DNA of 64,000 bases from Clostridium_F caseinilyticum (lineage in GTDB: Bacteria; Bacillota; Clostridia; Clostridiales; Clostridiaceae), in NCBI RefSeq assembly GCF_046127645.1, contig NZ_CP175919.1; one strand, given 5' to 3'. The notes under the pieces were generated by a model. It saw nothing but the letters and a program-made list of their open reading frames with translations. It did no database searches and was not told the origin of the DNA. Made by a program: the position numbers and the translations under genes. The stretch's first letter is position 1, and the number at the start of each line of letters is the position of its first letter. This document shows positions 1 through 8,393 of the stretch, piece by piece.

Positions 1-1065
1 CCAATCATCTTCTATATAAAAGGCTAAAACAGGACAAAGTTTTTCTCTTGAATAAGGATTTTTCTTAGAAACAAACTTTTGCTTAGAAATAAGTACCTTT
101 ACACTTTCTGAAACTATAAACCCAGCTTTCTTAGCTAAAAATTGTGGAGATTTACCAATCATCTCTAAATTAGGGCTTCCATCTTGATTAAAAAGAATTG
201 CTCCTAATTTTAAAGATTCTTCTTCAGTCATAAAATATCCACCACTTTTAATAAGCTCTTGTTCTACTTCTGATGCAATTAAGCTATCAACAACAATTGA
301 TTGTTCAGCAGCTGACACCACCCCATAATCGAAGTTTTTACTATCAATAATGTCTTTAACTGCTTTTTTTATATCTGCTGTGCGTTCTATAAAGGCTGGA
401 CCGTTTCCATTGCCTCCATAGATCACTGGCTTACCAGATTTGTAAGCTGCATCAAGCATATCTATAACTCCTGTGTTCATTATTAAAGATGTATCTTTAT
501 GATTCATAAGTTCTAATGAACCACTTTTAGTTACTGTGTGAAGATATGCAATTGCACCTTCTGGAAGTCCTACACCTTCTGCAGCTCTAATTAAAATGTC
601 AATTGTTTTGCAGATTGCTTTTTTAGCTCTTGGATGAGGTGAAAATATAATTACATTTCCTGATTTAATTGCAATAAGTGCTTTATATATGGTCGTAGAT
701 ACTGGACTTGTTGATGGTGAAAAGGCTATAACAACACCCATAGGCACCCCAACATCCATTGTTTTATTAATTTTATCTTCATCAATAATACCTACACACC
801 TCATGCCTTTAAGCCTAGCTTTTAGATATTTACACACAAAGTGATTTTTAATGTATTTATCTTCCCACTTTCCATATTCCGTTTCTTCACTAGATATTTT
901 TGCAAGTTCTTTTAGATGTTTTTCAACTTCTTCAGTCATGCGTTCAACTATTTCATCAAGTTTTTCCTGTGGGAAGGTTGCTAATTTTCTTTGTGCCTCT
1001 CGGGCGTTTTCAACAAGAATTCTAGCTTCCTGCATGGAGAGTAAATCATTATCTATAATATTCAT
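1..1065 (-). CDS. Acylating aldehyde dehydrogenase of a microcompartment locus, C-terminus cut by window edge, catalytic Cys replaced
   Basis: The frame is open from the ATG at 1065 to the window edge (355 residues of a family of about 470-520). It reads as a CoA-acylating aldehyde dehydrogenase of the EutE/PduP/AdhE type: an N-terminal helical segment that may act as an encapsulation signal, then the Rossmann region with SPSTSPVSTT and PHPRAKKA. Family members would turn the aldehyde made in the compartment into acyl-CoA. The segment that normally reads DNGxxCASEQ reads DYGVVSAAEQ here (about 307-330), so the nucleophilic cysteine is serine. It may be a pseudoenzyme or a scaffolding paralogue. 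It follows two shell genes with 36 bp spacing and is probably in their operon. Confidence 0.85.
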   Translation of the reverse strand, partial: MNIIDNDLLSMQEARILVENAREAQRKLATFPQEKLDEIVERMTEEVEKHLKELAKISSEETEYGKWEDKYIKNHFVCKYLKARLKGMRCVGIIDEDKINKTMDVGVPMGVVIAFSPSTSPVSTTIYKALIAIKSGNVIIFSPHPRAKKAICKTIDILIRAAEGVGLPEGAIAYLHTVTKSGSLELMNHKDTSLIMNTGVIDMLDAAYKSGKPVIYGGNGNGPAFIERTADIKKAVKDIIDSKNFDYGVVSAAEQSIVVDSLIASEVEQELIKSGGYFMTEEESLKLGAILFNQDGSPNLEMIGKSPQFLAKKAGFIVSESVKVLISKQKFVSKKNPYSREKLCPVLAFYIEDDW

Positions 1066-1101
1066 CTTTCTCTCTCCTTTTCCTTAGAAAAAATATATTT
1101 T

Positions 1102-1410
1102 CTATTCTGTTACAAGATCTGTAATTGCATAACGTTTTATTATTTTTTCAAGATCTTCATGTGGTCTTGGTATAACTATTGAGCTATAAAGGTTTCCACC
1201 TTCCATTGAGTTAACTGCGTTAGCTCCAGCCTCTACTGCTGTTTTACAAGCACCAACATCGCCACGAACTAATACAGATATATAACCTGATGCAACATTT
1301 TCATAGCCTATAAGCTCAACATCTGCTGATTTGCACATAGCGTCTGCTGCTTCTAAAGCAAAAACTAGACCAAAAGTTTCGATTAATCCTAAAGCTTCAT
1401 ATCTTGCCAT
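1102..1410 (-). CDS. Bacterial microcompartment shell protein (BMC-H, single BMC domain)
   Basis: This 102-residue protein is one BMC domain (EALGLIETFGLVFALEAADAM at the start, then LVRGDVGACKTAVEAGA). Such proteins form hexamers that tile the flat facets of the shell and let substrates pass through a central pore. The C-terminus extends about ten residues past the domain. The ATG at 1410 has an AAAGGGA ribosome site. The gene lies 23 bp after another shell gene and 36 bp before the aldehyde dehydrogenase, all on the minus strand, so the three are probably one transcript. Confidence 0.93.
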   Translation of the reverse strand: MARYEALGLIETFGLVFALEAADAMCKSADVELIGYENVASGYISVLVRGDVGACKTAVEAGANAVNSMEGGNLYSSIVIPRPHEDLEKIIKRYAITDLVTE

Positions 1411-1433
1411 ATGTATATCATTCCCTTTCTATT

Positions 1434-1730
1434 TTATAAATCTATATCGTGTACTGAAACAATATCGCCTACTTCTCTAATAGGACGTGGCATAACATTG
1501 TGTGCTGTTAATTTACCGATAGCTCTAGCAGCCTCAGCTCCTGCTTCTACAGCAGATCTTACTGCACCAACATCACCTTTTACCATAATAGTTACAAGGG
1601 TTGAACCAATATTTTCATAAGAAATTAACTCAACATTAGCCGCCTTAAGCATTTTATCTGCCGCTTCAAGTGCAGGAACTAATCCTATTGTTTCCACAAG
1701 GCCTAAAGCCTCATCTCCATAATATCTCAT
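1434..1730 (-). CDS. Bacterial microcompartment shell protein (BMC-H, single BMC domain)
   Basis: The 98-residue product is a canonical hexamer-forming shell protein: EALGLVETIGLVPALEAADK, then VKGDVGAVRSAVEAGAEAA and a closing VMPRPIREVGDIV. It is similar to but clearly different from the neighbouring shell protein, as expected for mixed-facet shells. It is the first gene behind the promoter at 1836-1867, with an AGGAGG ribosome site just before the ATG at 1730. No encapsulated signature enzyme is inside the window, so the compartment type is inferred only from relatives (choline or other glycyl-radical loci). Confidence 0.93.
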   Translation of the reverse strand: MRYYGDEALGLVETIGLVPALEAADKMLKAANVELISYENIGSTLVTIMVKGDVGAVRSAVEAGAEAARAIGKLTAHNVMPRPIREVGDIVSVHDIDL

Positions 1731-1835
1731 TTTTAATTCCTCCTTCCTTATCCTAGCCCAATATACTTTTCATTAATTATACTTCTATTACTCTGTGTAG
1801 GTTTTCATACATTTCCTGTTCATTACTATACATTG

Positions 1836-1867
1836 ATTATATCCCTTACCCTTTGGGGGAAAGTCAA
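1836..1867 (-). promoter_or_regulatory. MerR-type promoter (20-bp spacer with dyad) of the shell operon
   Basis: On the minus strand TTGACT (1862-1867) and TATAAT (1836-1841) are separated by 20 bp, too long for unaided sigma-A. The spacer holds the dyad TTTCCCCCAAAGGGTAAGG. Overlong spacers with a central dyad are the hallmark of MerR-activated promoters. A near twin stands at 3573-3604 and a MerR gene at 3887-4717. The predicted start leaves about 100 nt of leader before the shell gene. Confidence 0.8.
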
Positions 1868-2031
1868 TATATTTTTTATAGTAAAAATATTGAAAAAACT
1901 TATAGCAAATCTTATATTTTAAGTTGAAATTTAATTATTATGCTTACTAAAATTAAATATTTAAAGCTATTATTATAAAATTTCATAAGATTTATTTTGT
2001 ATAAGCATTCCCCTATGGTTAATGTTAGAAA

Positions 2032-2298
2032 TTAATCCGGAATATACTTGTTGATTGTTTCCGCACCTTCTGCATGTGCATGGTAGTAAACTCTTAACTC
2101 ATTGTTATTATCTAAATCGAATCTTGTTTCTTCAATAAGACCATTAGCTTCTGCTGTAAGTAATGCATTAATTACAGCTTTTTTGTTTAGGGCCTTAAAA
2201 TTCCCATATTGTCCTTTTAATGCCTTTATAACATCATCAGCACAAGCTTCTGAAACTTTAGTAAAATATTTTAAAATTGCATAATTAAGCGGTTTCAT
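2032..2298 (-). CDS. Small winged-helix-like protein of the microcompartment locus
   Basis: I do not recognise a named family. The 88-residue product looks like a compact helix-rich fold followed by a beta hairpin (YAILKYFTKV, then KAVINALLTAEANGLIEE, then NNELRVYYHAHAEG), a pattern seen in winged-helix proteins. Of two in-frame ATGs, the one at 2298 has GGAGG nine bases upstream, while the one at 2304 would be only three bases away, so I use 2298. It overlaps the end of the transporter gene by 14 bp and is probably translationally coupled to it. A regulatory role is possible but unproven. Confidence 0.75.
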   Translation of the reverse strand: MKPLNYAILKYFTKVSEACADDVIKALKGQYGNFKALNKKAVINALLTAEANGLIEETRFDLDNNNELRVYYHAHAEGAETINKYIPD

Positions 2299-3397
2299 CT
2301 GCATCTACCTCCATCTTCTTTCCTTTGAATAAATCAAGTGGATTCATAGATATTATAAGAATACCAACCATCATTATTACAGCTCCAATCCAAGCTACAG
2401 CAGGTAATGACCATCCGTCCATTCCACCATATATTCCTAATACTAATAAGCAGAATAATGGTCCAAAGAAAGAATATGTACCATTGCATGCAGTACCAAG
2501 TCCTGCTCCACACATACTGTTTCCAGCATACCATGTCATAAATGTTACAAATGATAAAAGTCCACTTAATGCAAACCAAATCATTGCAGGAGAACTTGTG
2601 AATGCTTTTACAGCAAGGTCAGTAGAAATTCCAATTCCACCAGCCATCATTCCTAAAATAGGAACTAATATGAATAAGTTTGCTATACCTGATGTTACTT
2701 GACGAATACAAATACCAATTTCAGGGTCGATTAATGCTGTACCATATCCAGCTACGCAACCTTCAAATCCCCATCCTAAAGCTGCAATAATAGCTATTGC
2801 AATACCGATTAATGTGCTTGCTGATGCGCCGCCGCTAAAACCTGTACTACCAATTAAGAAACTAGCACATACGCATATTAAAATACCAAAAGCCATACGT
2901 TTATTTAATTCTTGTTTATATAAAATTTTACCTAACATAGCTGCAATTGCAGGACAAAGAGCTGATATTGGAACAACTATTGGACCAGCCATTTGAAGAG
3001 CTATAACATAAGCAGTACCAGCTATAGGACCTCCAATAAGTGCTGCAACTATCATAATACGACCTGGCTTTGTATTGATGCATCTTAAGAAGTCACCAAA
3101 TTTGCCTTTAACTACTGCATACAAAAGTGCCCAAACAGCACTGCATGTATCGTTTATTGCGTTACCAAGGGCTGCAAGTAAATATGCTATAACAAATGCT
3201 GATAAACCAGCTGTATTAACACCATACCAGTCTCCCCAAACTCCTTTAGTCATACCCATAGTTAAAAAGGCTGTGTATAATCCATAGGCAAGTCCTGAAA
3301 ATAAAGCTAGGGATATACCCTTTTTGAAGAAATCACTGGATAATTTCTTCTTGGCAGCAACTGCTTCTAAGCTTACTGCTTTTGAATGTTCATTCAT
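2285..3397 (-). CDS. DMT-superfamily-like membrane transporter of the microcompartment locus
   Basis: The 370-residue protein has about ten hydrophobic helices arranged as two halves, resembling the drug/metabolite (EamA-like) transporter superfamily. A short cytoplasmic N-terminus (about 25 residues) and a charged C-terminal tail ending in MEVDADETA are visible. The second half carries WGFEGCVAGYG and a GxGLGTACNG loop. Its position with the small downstream gene, under a MerR-type promoter shared in design with the shell operon, suggests import of the compartment substrate or export of a product; the substrate is not readable from sequence. The ATG at 3397 follows a GGAGA ribosome site. Confidence 0.82.
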   Translation of the reverse strand: MNEHSKAVSLEAVAAKKKLSSDFFKKGISLALFSGLAYGLYTAFLTMGMTKGVWGDWYGVNTAGLSAFVIAYLLAALGNAINDTCSAVWALLYAVVKGKFGDFLRCINTKPGRIMIVAALIGGPIAGTAYVIALQMAGPIVVPISALCPAIAAMLGKILYKQELNKRMAFGILICVCASFLIGSTGFSGGASASTLIGIAIAIIAALGWGFEGCVAGYGTALIDPEIGICIRQVTSGIANLFILVPILGMMAGGIGISTDLAVKAFTSSPAMIWFALSGLLSFVTFMTWYAGNSMCGAGLGTACNGTYSFFGPLFCLLVLGIYGGMDGWSLPAVAWIGAVIMMVGILIISMNPLDLFKGKKMEVDADETA

Positions 3398-3572
3398 AAA
3401 ATTAAATCTCCTTTCGTTTATAAAAAATTAAATAATAATATTATAAACTCATATTGTTTAATAAAAATTTATAATAAATATACGTTAGGATTGTTATAAT
3501 TTGGTGCATTCCATATTTAAATTACTGAACACCTTTTCACTTTTATCTTGTAGGTACTTTATTCTTAAGTAG

Positions 3573-3604
3573 ATTATATTCCTTACCCTATAGGGAAAGG
3601 TCAA
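3573..3604 (-). promoter_or_regulatory. MerR-type promoter (20-bp spacer with dyad) of the transporter operon
   Basis: On the minus strand TTGACC (3599-3604) and TATAAT (3573-3578) flank a 20-bp spacer. Across -35 and spacer runs CCTTTCCCTATAGGGTAAGG, an imperfect dyad with seven of eight arm positions matching. It nearly duplicates the element at 1836-1867, so one regulator should control both units. The promoter lies about 175 bp upstream of the transporter ATG. Confidence 0.85.
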
Positions 3605-3649
3605 TATATATTTAGTAGGAATATTTAAATAAGATTTAAAATATCTTCA

Positions 3650-3706
3650 CAAAAATTGGAACTGCAACTCAATGAATGCTTGAAAAACCTTCATTGAATT
3701 GCAGTT
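3650..3706 (-). terminator. Long-stem terminator downstream of the MerR gene
   Basis: AACTGCAACTCAATGAA (from 3660) pairs with TTCATTGAATTGCAGTT (to 3706), a 17-bp stem with one mismatch. On the minus strand it is followed after a few bases by a short T run. It isolates the MerR-type promoter just downstream from read-through out of the regulator gene. Confidence 0.7.
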
Positions 3707-3886
3707 CTTATAAGTGTCATTAAATAATAAATATAAAATTTTTTGAATAACAATCTATACAAATTTAACTTTATAGAAAGGATAATTATTACTTTTGTTG
3801 ACTAATATTGTGTTTTTTTTAACAAAAGCCACATTATTCTCCATCCATACTCTACCCTTGGGTCAACGTTTTCACCAAAGTTAGAT

Positions 3887-4717
3887 TTATTTTTCTCTGC
3901 TTATTTTTATTAAAACTTCTGTTACAAATCTATCTTTATTTTTGGTTGTCCAATAATCCGTCACATATCTTTCATAGGATTCTTTGGAGCATATGTACCC
4001 ATGTTTTTCGGTCCAATCCTTTATTTTTCTATATGTTTCATTAATTGTTTCGTGAGGTCCTATATGATAACATGCAGCTACCATCCAGCCCCCAAACTCT
4101 GCACTTAGTTCTTCTTTACACTTTAAAATTGTCTCCTGCATTATCCTCATTTTATTGCATTTTCCATTCATTTTATCCTCAAAGGATGGGAAACGTATAA
4201 TTACAGGACCTGTTATTGCATTCTCTATACTATCTATATAATTTGTAAATTCTATGTTAATTATAGAATCCATATAATCATATTCAAAATCTTGATCTAA
4301 AAAAGTTAAGGTGCGATTATCTATATATTTTATAGCCACATCAGAAACGTTATTTTCAATTACCATTTGCGCCTCAACTATAAGATCATCCCAGTCTTTA
4401 ACGGATCTTAATTTTAAATTTATTTCCTTTTCAAGATCTTTTAATTCATCTATTTTACTTCTAAAACTTTCATGAAAGAAATCATAAGTTTTCCCCTCCA
4501 AAAAAACTTTCATTTCTTCAAGTTTAAAGCCACTTTGTTTATAATATTTTATTACTGGCACAGATAATAAAGTATTTTTACTATAATATCTATAACCGCT
4601 TTCATTAGCTACTTTATCAGGCGATAATATGTCCATTTTATCATAATATCTTAGAGCTTTTTTTGTTATTTTGCATATTTCACCAACTTTACCTATTGAA
4701 TATAGTTGATCTTCCAT
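3887..4717 (-). CDS. MerR-family transcriptional activator with GyrI-like effector domain
   Basis: Residues 1-75 form the MerR winged helix (YSIGKVGEICKITKKALRYYD, then SGYRYYSKNTL), followed by a coiled dimerisation helix to about 115. The C-terminal half resembles the effector-binding (GyrI/BmrR-type) fold, with GGWMVAACYHIGPHETINETY and a closing TEVLIKI. Such proteins twist promoters with overlong spacers when ligand is bound. The two 20-bp-spacer promoters at 1836-1867 and 3573-3604 are the obvious targets, so this is probably the activator of the microcompartment locus. The ATG at 4717 follows AAGGGGG. No twin operator was seen before this gene itself. Confidence 0.9.
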   Translation of the reverse strand: MEDQLYSIGKVGEICKITKKALRYYDKMDILSPDKVANESGYRYYSKNTLLSVPVIKYYKQSGFKLEEMKVFLEGKTYDFFHESFRSKIDELKDLEKEINLKLRSVKDWDDLIVEAQMVIENNVSDVAIKYIDNRTLTFLDQDFEYDYMDSIINIEFTNYIDSIENAITGPVIIRFPSFEDKMNGKCNKMRIMQETILKCKEELSAEFGGWMVAACYHIGPHETINETYRKIKDWTEKHGYICSKESYERYVTDYWTTKNKDRFVTEVLIKISREK

Positions 4718-4795
4718 ATTAATCCCCCTTATATATTTTTTATAATCAACTAAATTTTTTTATCTAATTTTTTAATTTTTCTGAAAAATTTGCAC

Positions 4796-4820
4796 AAAAA
4801 GCCACCCATTCATGAGTGGC
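4796..4820 (-). terminator. Rho-independent terminator of the alcohol dehydrogenase gene
   Basis: The hairpin GCCACCCATTCATGAGTGGC (4801-4820) is followed on the minus strand by TTTTT. It lies 10 bp after the stop codon of the iron alcohol dehydrogenase and before the MerR gene, so the two genes are probably separate transcripts. Confidence 0.85.
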
Positions 4821-4830
4821 CTATAATATT

Positions 4831-5973
4831 TTATTCTAAAACTCTATTCAAAATCTTTAATAAATCTTCCTTTGCAGTTTCTCTAGGGTTTGCTGTTGTA
4901 CAAACATCCTTAAGGGCTGCATTAACAATATCTTCTCTTGATGCTTCTGCTAAAGCCATATCAGCCCCCTGCTCTTTTAATGTAGTTGGAATCATTAATG
5001 TTTTTTGAAGTTCTACAATACTTCTAATTAAATTATTTACACCAATATTTACATTTGGAGCATGTAACTTTAATAGTTTAGCAAGTCTTTGATATTTCTT
5101 TGCTGCTACACTATATTCAGCATTAAAAGCTTCTTTATCTAAATTGGAATTATATTCAACTACATGAGGAAGTATTATTGCATTGCTTCTTCCATGAGAA
5201 ATATGCAATTTTCCACCTACAGCATGAGCTAAACTATGGGTAATTCCAAGGCCTGCCGCATTAAATGCCATACCAGCAAGGCATGATGCATTATGAAGTT
5301 TTTCTCTTGCTATTATATAATTTCCATCAGCATAAGCCTGTGGTAAAAATCTAAAAGCTAAAGTAAAAGCTTTTTCAGCAAGAGCATCTGAAAAATCAGT
5401 AGCATTTTTTGAAACATAAGCCTCCATGGCATGTGTGATTACATCCATCCCTGTGTCAGCAGTTATTGCTTTAGGTACAGATTTGACCAACTGAGGATCA
5501 AGAATAGCAACCATAGGAAGAAGTGATTTATCTGTAAGAGCATACTTTAATCCTTCTTGTTTGTTTGTAATTACTGCATATTGAGTTACTTCAGAGCCTG
5601 TACCACTAGTAGTAGGTATAGCATAAAATTCCTTTATAGTAGACTCTCCTCCAGTAATTTTTTGAGCATAATCCTTCATGGCTTTAGCTCCATCAATTGA
5701 TGAACCTCCACCAAGAGCTATCATAATCTCAGCATTACAACTTTGTAGTTTTTGAATACCAGCTGCAATAACTTCTACAGATGGATCAGGTACAATATCG
5801 CTATATATAGCTACTTCACAGTCAACAAGTTTTTGTTGTACTTTTTCAGCCATACCTGAAGTTTCCATAAATTTATCACATACAATTAGTACTCTTTTAT
5901 TTTTAATTTCTTTAAGTCTATCTAAAGATCCCTCTCCAAAATAGACATTAGTGTTAATACTAAATTCTTTCAT
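4831..5973 (-). CDS. Iron-containing alcohol dehydrogenase of the microcompartment locus
   Basis: This 380-residue enzyme is a group III (iron-dependent) alcohol dehydrogenase. Visible marks are GEGSLDRL near residue 15, the NAD-binding GGGSSIDGAKA near 90, PTTSGTGSEVTQ near 130, and the metal-binding stretch DTGMDVITHAMEAYVS followed by AGLGITHSLAHAVGG and HGRSNA. In choline, propanediol or ethanolamine compartments such an enzyme reduces the aldehyde to alcohol and recycles NADH inside the shell. The ATG at 5973 has AGGAGA at good distance; an in-frame ATG two codons earlier is too close to the site. Confidence 0.92.
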   Translation of the reverse strand: MKEFSINTNVYFGEGSLDRLKEIKNKRVLIVCDKFMETSGMAEKVQQKLVDCEVAIYSDIVPDPSVEVIAAGIQKLQSCNAEIMIALGGGSSIDGAKAMKDYAQKITGGESTIKEFYAIPTTSGTGSEVTQYAVITNKQEGLKYALTDKSLLPMVAILDPQLVKSVPKAITADTGMDVITHAMEAYVSKNATDFSDALAEKAFTLAFRFLPQAYADGNYIIAREKLHNASCLAGMAFNAAGLGITHSLAHAVGGKLHISHGRSNAIILPHVVEYNSNLDKEAFNAEYSVAAKKYQRLAKLLKLHAPNVNIGVNNLIRSIVELQKTLMIPTTLKEQGADMALAEASREDIVNAALKDVCTTANPRETAKEDLLKILNRVLE

Positions 5974-6236
5974 ATGCATTTTCTCCTATAAAAAAATATC
6001 AAGATATGAATGAATTTGGTATCCTTTAACTTAAATATAAAATTAACCTACAATTATAACAATCCAAACAAGTTTATAATAAACTTTTCTTAATGTATTA
6101 TACCAATATTATTTTAATAATACAATACTGTAAAAACAGGAATTGTGTCAAATTATGACGCAAAGTTTCTATTTTTCTTTAAAAATGCTTATATATGTAT
6201 CAAATTTTCTATGTTTTAAAAACTTTTAGGTTTGTC

Positions 6237-6454
6237 CGATAACTACTCGCTCTAATATTCACATCGCACTCTGTGAAAGCAATTCGCACCAAATCCAATA
6301 TTTTGACTCTCTGATTTTCTTTAAAATGGTAGTAAAAAGCGGCCACGTCCCTGGATAAGCATTTTTTCTAAAGGATAGCAGCCTCTACCTAACAATTCTA
6401 TTAATAAGCTTTAGTTGGAGTAAAAACCCTCACTAAAGTTAAGAATTCTGTTTA
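6237..6454 (+). repeat. Dispersed ~200-bp structured repeat, copy A
   Basis: This copy starts at CCGATAACTACT, contains GCAATTCGCACCAAATC, then TGGTAGTAAAAAGCGG, then TTTAGTTGGAGTAAAAACCC and ends at AAGAATTCTGTTTAT. The same blocks recur in order at 40678-40862, reversed at 42207-42437, and degenerated at 11340-11620 and 54530-54640. No open frame is seen. It fills most of the gap before the MATE gene; the rest of 5980-6237 shows nothing I can name. Confidence 0.75.
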
Positions 6455-6461
6455 TATTTCA

Positions 6462-6491
6462 TTGACAAATTCCAATTTAGTATGATATCAT
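6462..6491 (+). promoter_or_regulatory. Sigma-A promoter of the MATE gene
   Basis: TTGACA (6462-6467) and TATCAT (6486-6491) are 18 bp apart, directly after repeat copy A. They give a leader of about 130 nt before the MATE start codon. Confidence 0.65.
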
Positions 6492-6516
6492 TTAGGGAAT
6501 TTAATAATTAAACACT

Positions 6517-6602
6517 AATGGGTTGCCACCGGGTAACACATTTCATGATACTTAACTTTATTCCTTTAGGTCTTAGTAGGAATAAATGTTAGGTATTTTT
6601 TT
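6517..6602 (+). promoter_or_regulatory. Two-hairpin leader with attenuator-like terminator before the MATE gene
   Basis: A first hairpin runs from AATGGGTTGCC to GGGTAACACATT (6517-6542). A second has nine-base arms TTTATTCCT and AGGAATAAA (6557-6586) and is followed within ten bases by seven T. The second looks like an intrinsic terminator inside the leader, suggesting transcription attenuation. I do not recognise a known riboswitch class here. Confidence 0.55.
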
Positions 6603-6630
6603 ATGTTTATTTTTAGGAGGAATCATTAAA

Positions 6631-7932
6631 ATGAGTTTAAAAGGTACATTTATGCGCTATATTTTAACAAACATTATAGGAATGATTGGTCTTTCATGCT
6701 ATATCTTAGCAGATACTTTTTTTGTATCTAACGGCTTAGGAATTCAAGGATTAACAGCTCTAAATTTATCAATTTCTATTTACAGTTTTATTAATGCAAC
6801 AGGACTTTTAATTGGAATTGGTGGTGCTACAAAATATTCTATTTATAAGGCACAACATAAGCATAACAAAGCAAATATTATTTTTACTAACTCCATTAAA
6901 ATTGGAACTCTCTTTGGAATATTCTTTTTATTAATTGGTTTATTGGCATCTTCCAAACTTAGTAGTTTATTAGGAGCAGATGAAAATATATTTAACATGA
7001 CAAATACCTATTTAAAAACACTACTATGTTTTGCACCTTTTTTTATTCTTAATAATATTTTTATAGCTTTTATTAGAAATGATGGTAACCCTAAACTATC
7101 AATGACTGGAATGCTAATTGGAAGTTTATCAAACATTATTTTAGATTATATTTTTATTTTCCCTCTTAACTGGGGAATGTTCGGAGCAGCCTTTGCTACA
7201 GGTTTAGCACCTATTATTAGTATGTGTATTTTGGCAAGGCACTATATAAAAAAGAAAAACAACTTTCATTTTCATAAGTCAAAATTATCAATAAAACGGA
7301 TAACTTATATTTTTAGTTTAGGAATATCATCCTTCATTACAGAAATTGCTTCTGGTATTATTCTCATTGTATTTAATCTACTTATATTAAGTATTTCTGG
7401 GAATATAGGTGTAGCGGCCTATGGTATTGTGGCTAATTTAGCTTTAGTTGCAATTTCTATTTTTACAGGTATCGCTCAAGGAACACAACCTTTATTAAGT
7501 GAAAATTTTGGACAAGGTAACAATAAAAAGATTCTACAGTTATTTAAATATGCAGTCTATGCATCCCTTGCAGTTTCAGTTGTTTTATATTTTCTAGTTG
7601 TTATTTTTAATAATCAGTTAGTAGAAATCTTCAATAAAGATCATATAGAAATTCTATCAAAAACTGCATCTAATGGGTTGATTATTTACTTTGCTGGTTT
7701 CTTCTTTGCAGGAATTAATATTATTACATCGGCTGTATTAAGCTCTATAAATGAACCAAAATATGCTTTCACTATTTCAATTTTACGTAGTGGTTGTATT
7801 ATTGTTCCTTTAGCTTTATTTCTATCTTATTTGTTTAAAATGACTGGAATATGGTTAAGTTTTCCCTTATCAGAAATAATAACACTAATTTTAGGAGTAT
7901 TTCTTGCTAAGAAATCATTAAAAAGATTATGA
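6631..7932 (+). CDS. MATE-family multidrug/toxin exporter
   Basis: The 433-residue protein has twelve hydrophobic helices in two six-helix halves and reads as a MATE (MepA/DinF-like) sodium- or proton-coupled exporter: YILTNIIGMIGLSCYILADTFF opens the first half, FIRNDGNPKLSMTGMLIGSLSNIILDYIFIFP is the typical end of helix 4 to helix 5, and GIAQGTQPLLSENFGQG marks the second half. I place the start at the ATG at 6631 because AGGAGG lies ten bases before it; an in-frame ATG at 6586 has no ribosome site and falls inside the leader hairpin region. Expression is probably conditional through that leader. Confidence 0.92.
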   Translation: MSLKGTFMRYILTNIIGMIGLSCYILADTFFVSNGLGIQGLTALNLSISIYSFINATGLLIGIGGATKYSIYKAQHKHNKANIIFTNSIKIGTLFGIFFLLIGLLASSKLSSLLGADENIFNMTNTYLKTLLCFAPFFILNNIFIAFIRNDGNPKLSMTGMLIGSLSNIILDYIFIFPLNWGMFGAAFATGLAPIISMCILARHYIKKKNNFHFHKSKLSIKRITYIFSLGISSFITEIASGIILIVFNLLILSISGNIGVAAYGIVANLALVAISIFTGIAQGTQPLLSENFGQGNNKKILQLFKYAVYASLAVSVVLYFLVVIFNNQLVEIFNKDHIEILSKTASNGLIIYFAGFFFAGINIITSAVLSSINEPKYAFTISILRSGCIIVPLALFLSYLFKMTGIWLSFPLSEIITLILGVFLAKKSLKRL

Positions 7933-7973
7933 GCAAACACATAAGCTCAAAATCAAAATGACCTAAAATTATC

Positions 7974-8021
7974 AAAACTCCTCATCATTATCATAGTTAT
8001 AATGATGGGGAGTTTTATTTT
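7974..8021 (+). terminator. Terminator after the MATE gene
   Basis: AAAACTCCTCATCATTAT and ATAATGATGGGGAGTTTT form a long stem (7974-8016) followed by TATTTTTG. It ends the MATE transcript, and its A-rich left arm could also serve the opposite strand. Confidence 0.85.
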
Positions 8022-8040
8022 TGTTTCACATAGAGTTCAT

Positions 8041-8379
8041 CTACCTTACCACTTTTAAGGATGAACCTACATACCTATTACGAGATGCACCTAGACCAAA
8101 TATGAATAATAAAACTGTCATACCAATCAGTGTTTGAAGCGGAACTTTCCAGCTATTAGTTGCATCATGGAGAAATCCGAATAGTATTGGTCCAAAGGCA
8201 GCAAGCAGATATCCCAATGATTGTGCCATTCCAGACAGTTGTCCCGCTTCATTTGAATTTTCTGTACATAAGCTAAAAAACATCATTGATAAACTAAATG
8301 CAAAACCTCCACCGATTCCTAAATATATTGCAGTGCAAATCTCAATATAGTATAATAATTTCATTGATAATATCAACAA
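8041..8379 (-). pseudogene. C-terminal remnant of an MFS transporter (CynX/NimT-like)
   Basis: About 105 residues resemble the last third of a major facilitator transporter of the CynX type, with GGGFAFSLSMMFFSL, then GQLSGMAQSLGYLLAAFGPILFGFLHDATNSW. The preceding two thirds of the gene (about 300 residues) are missing: the frame runs straight into the promoter region of the divergently read MarR-GNAT gene. The fragment cannot make a working transporter and is best read as a deletion remnant. Confidence 0.78.
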
Positions 8380-8393
8380 AAGGAGGCATTAAA

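Noticed and set aside
8298..8393. 33-codon N-terminal extension of the MarR-GNAT protein
   Set aside because: It runs through the promoter and the MFS remnant; the TTG at 8394 has an AGGAGG site.
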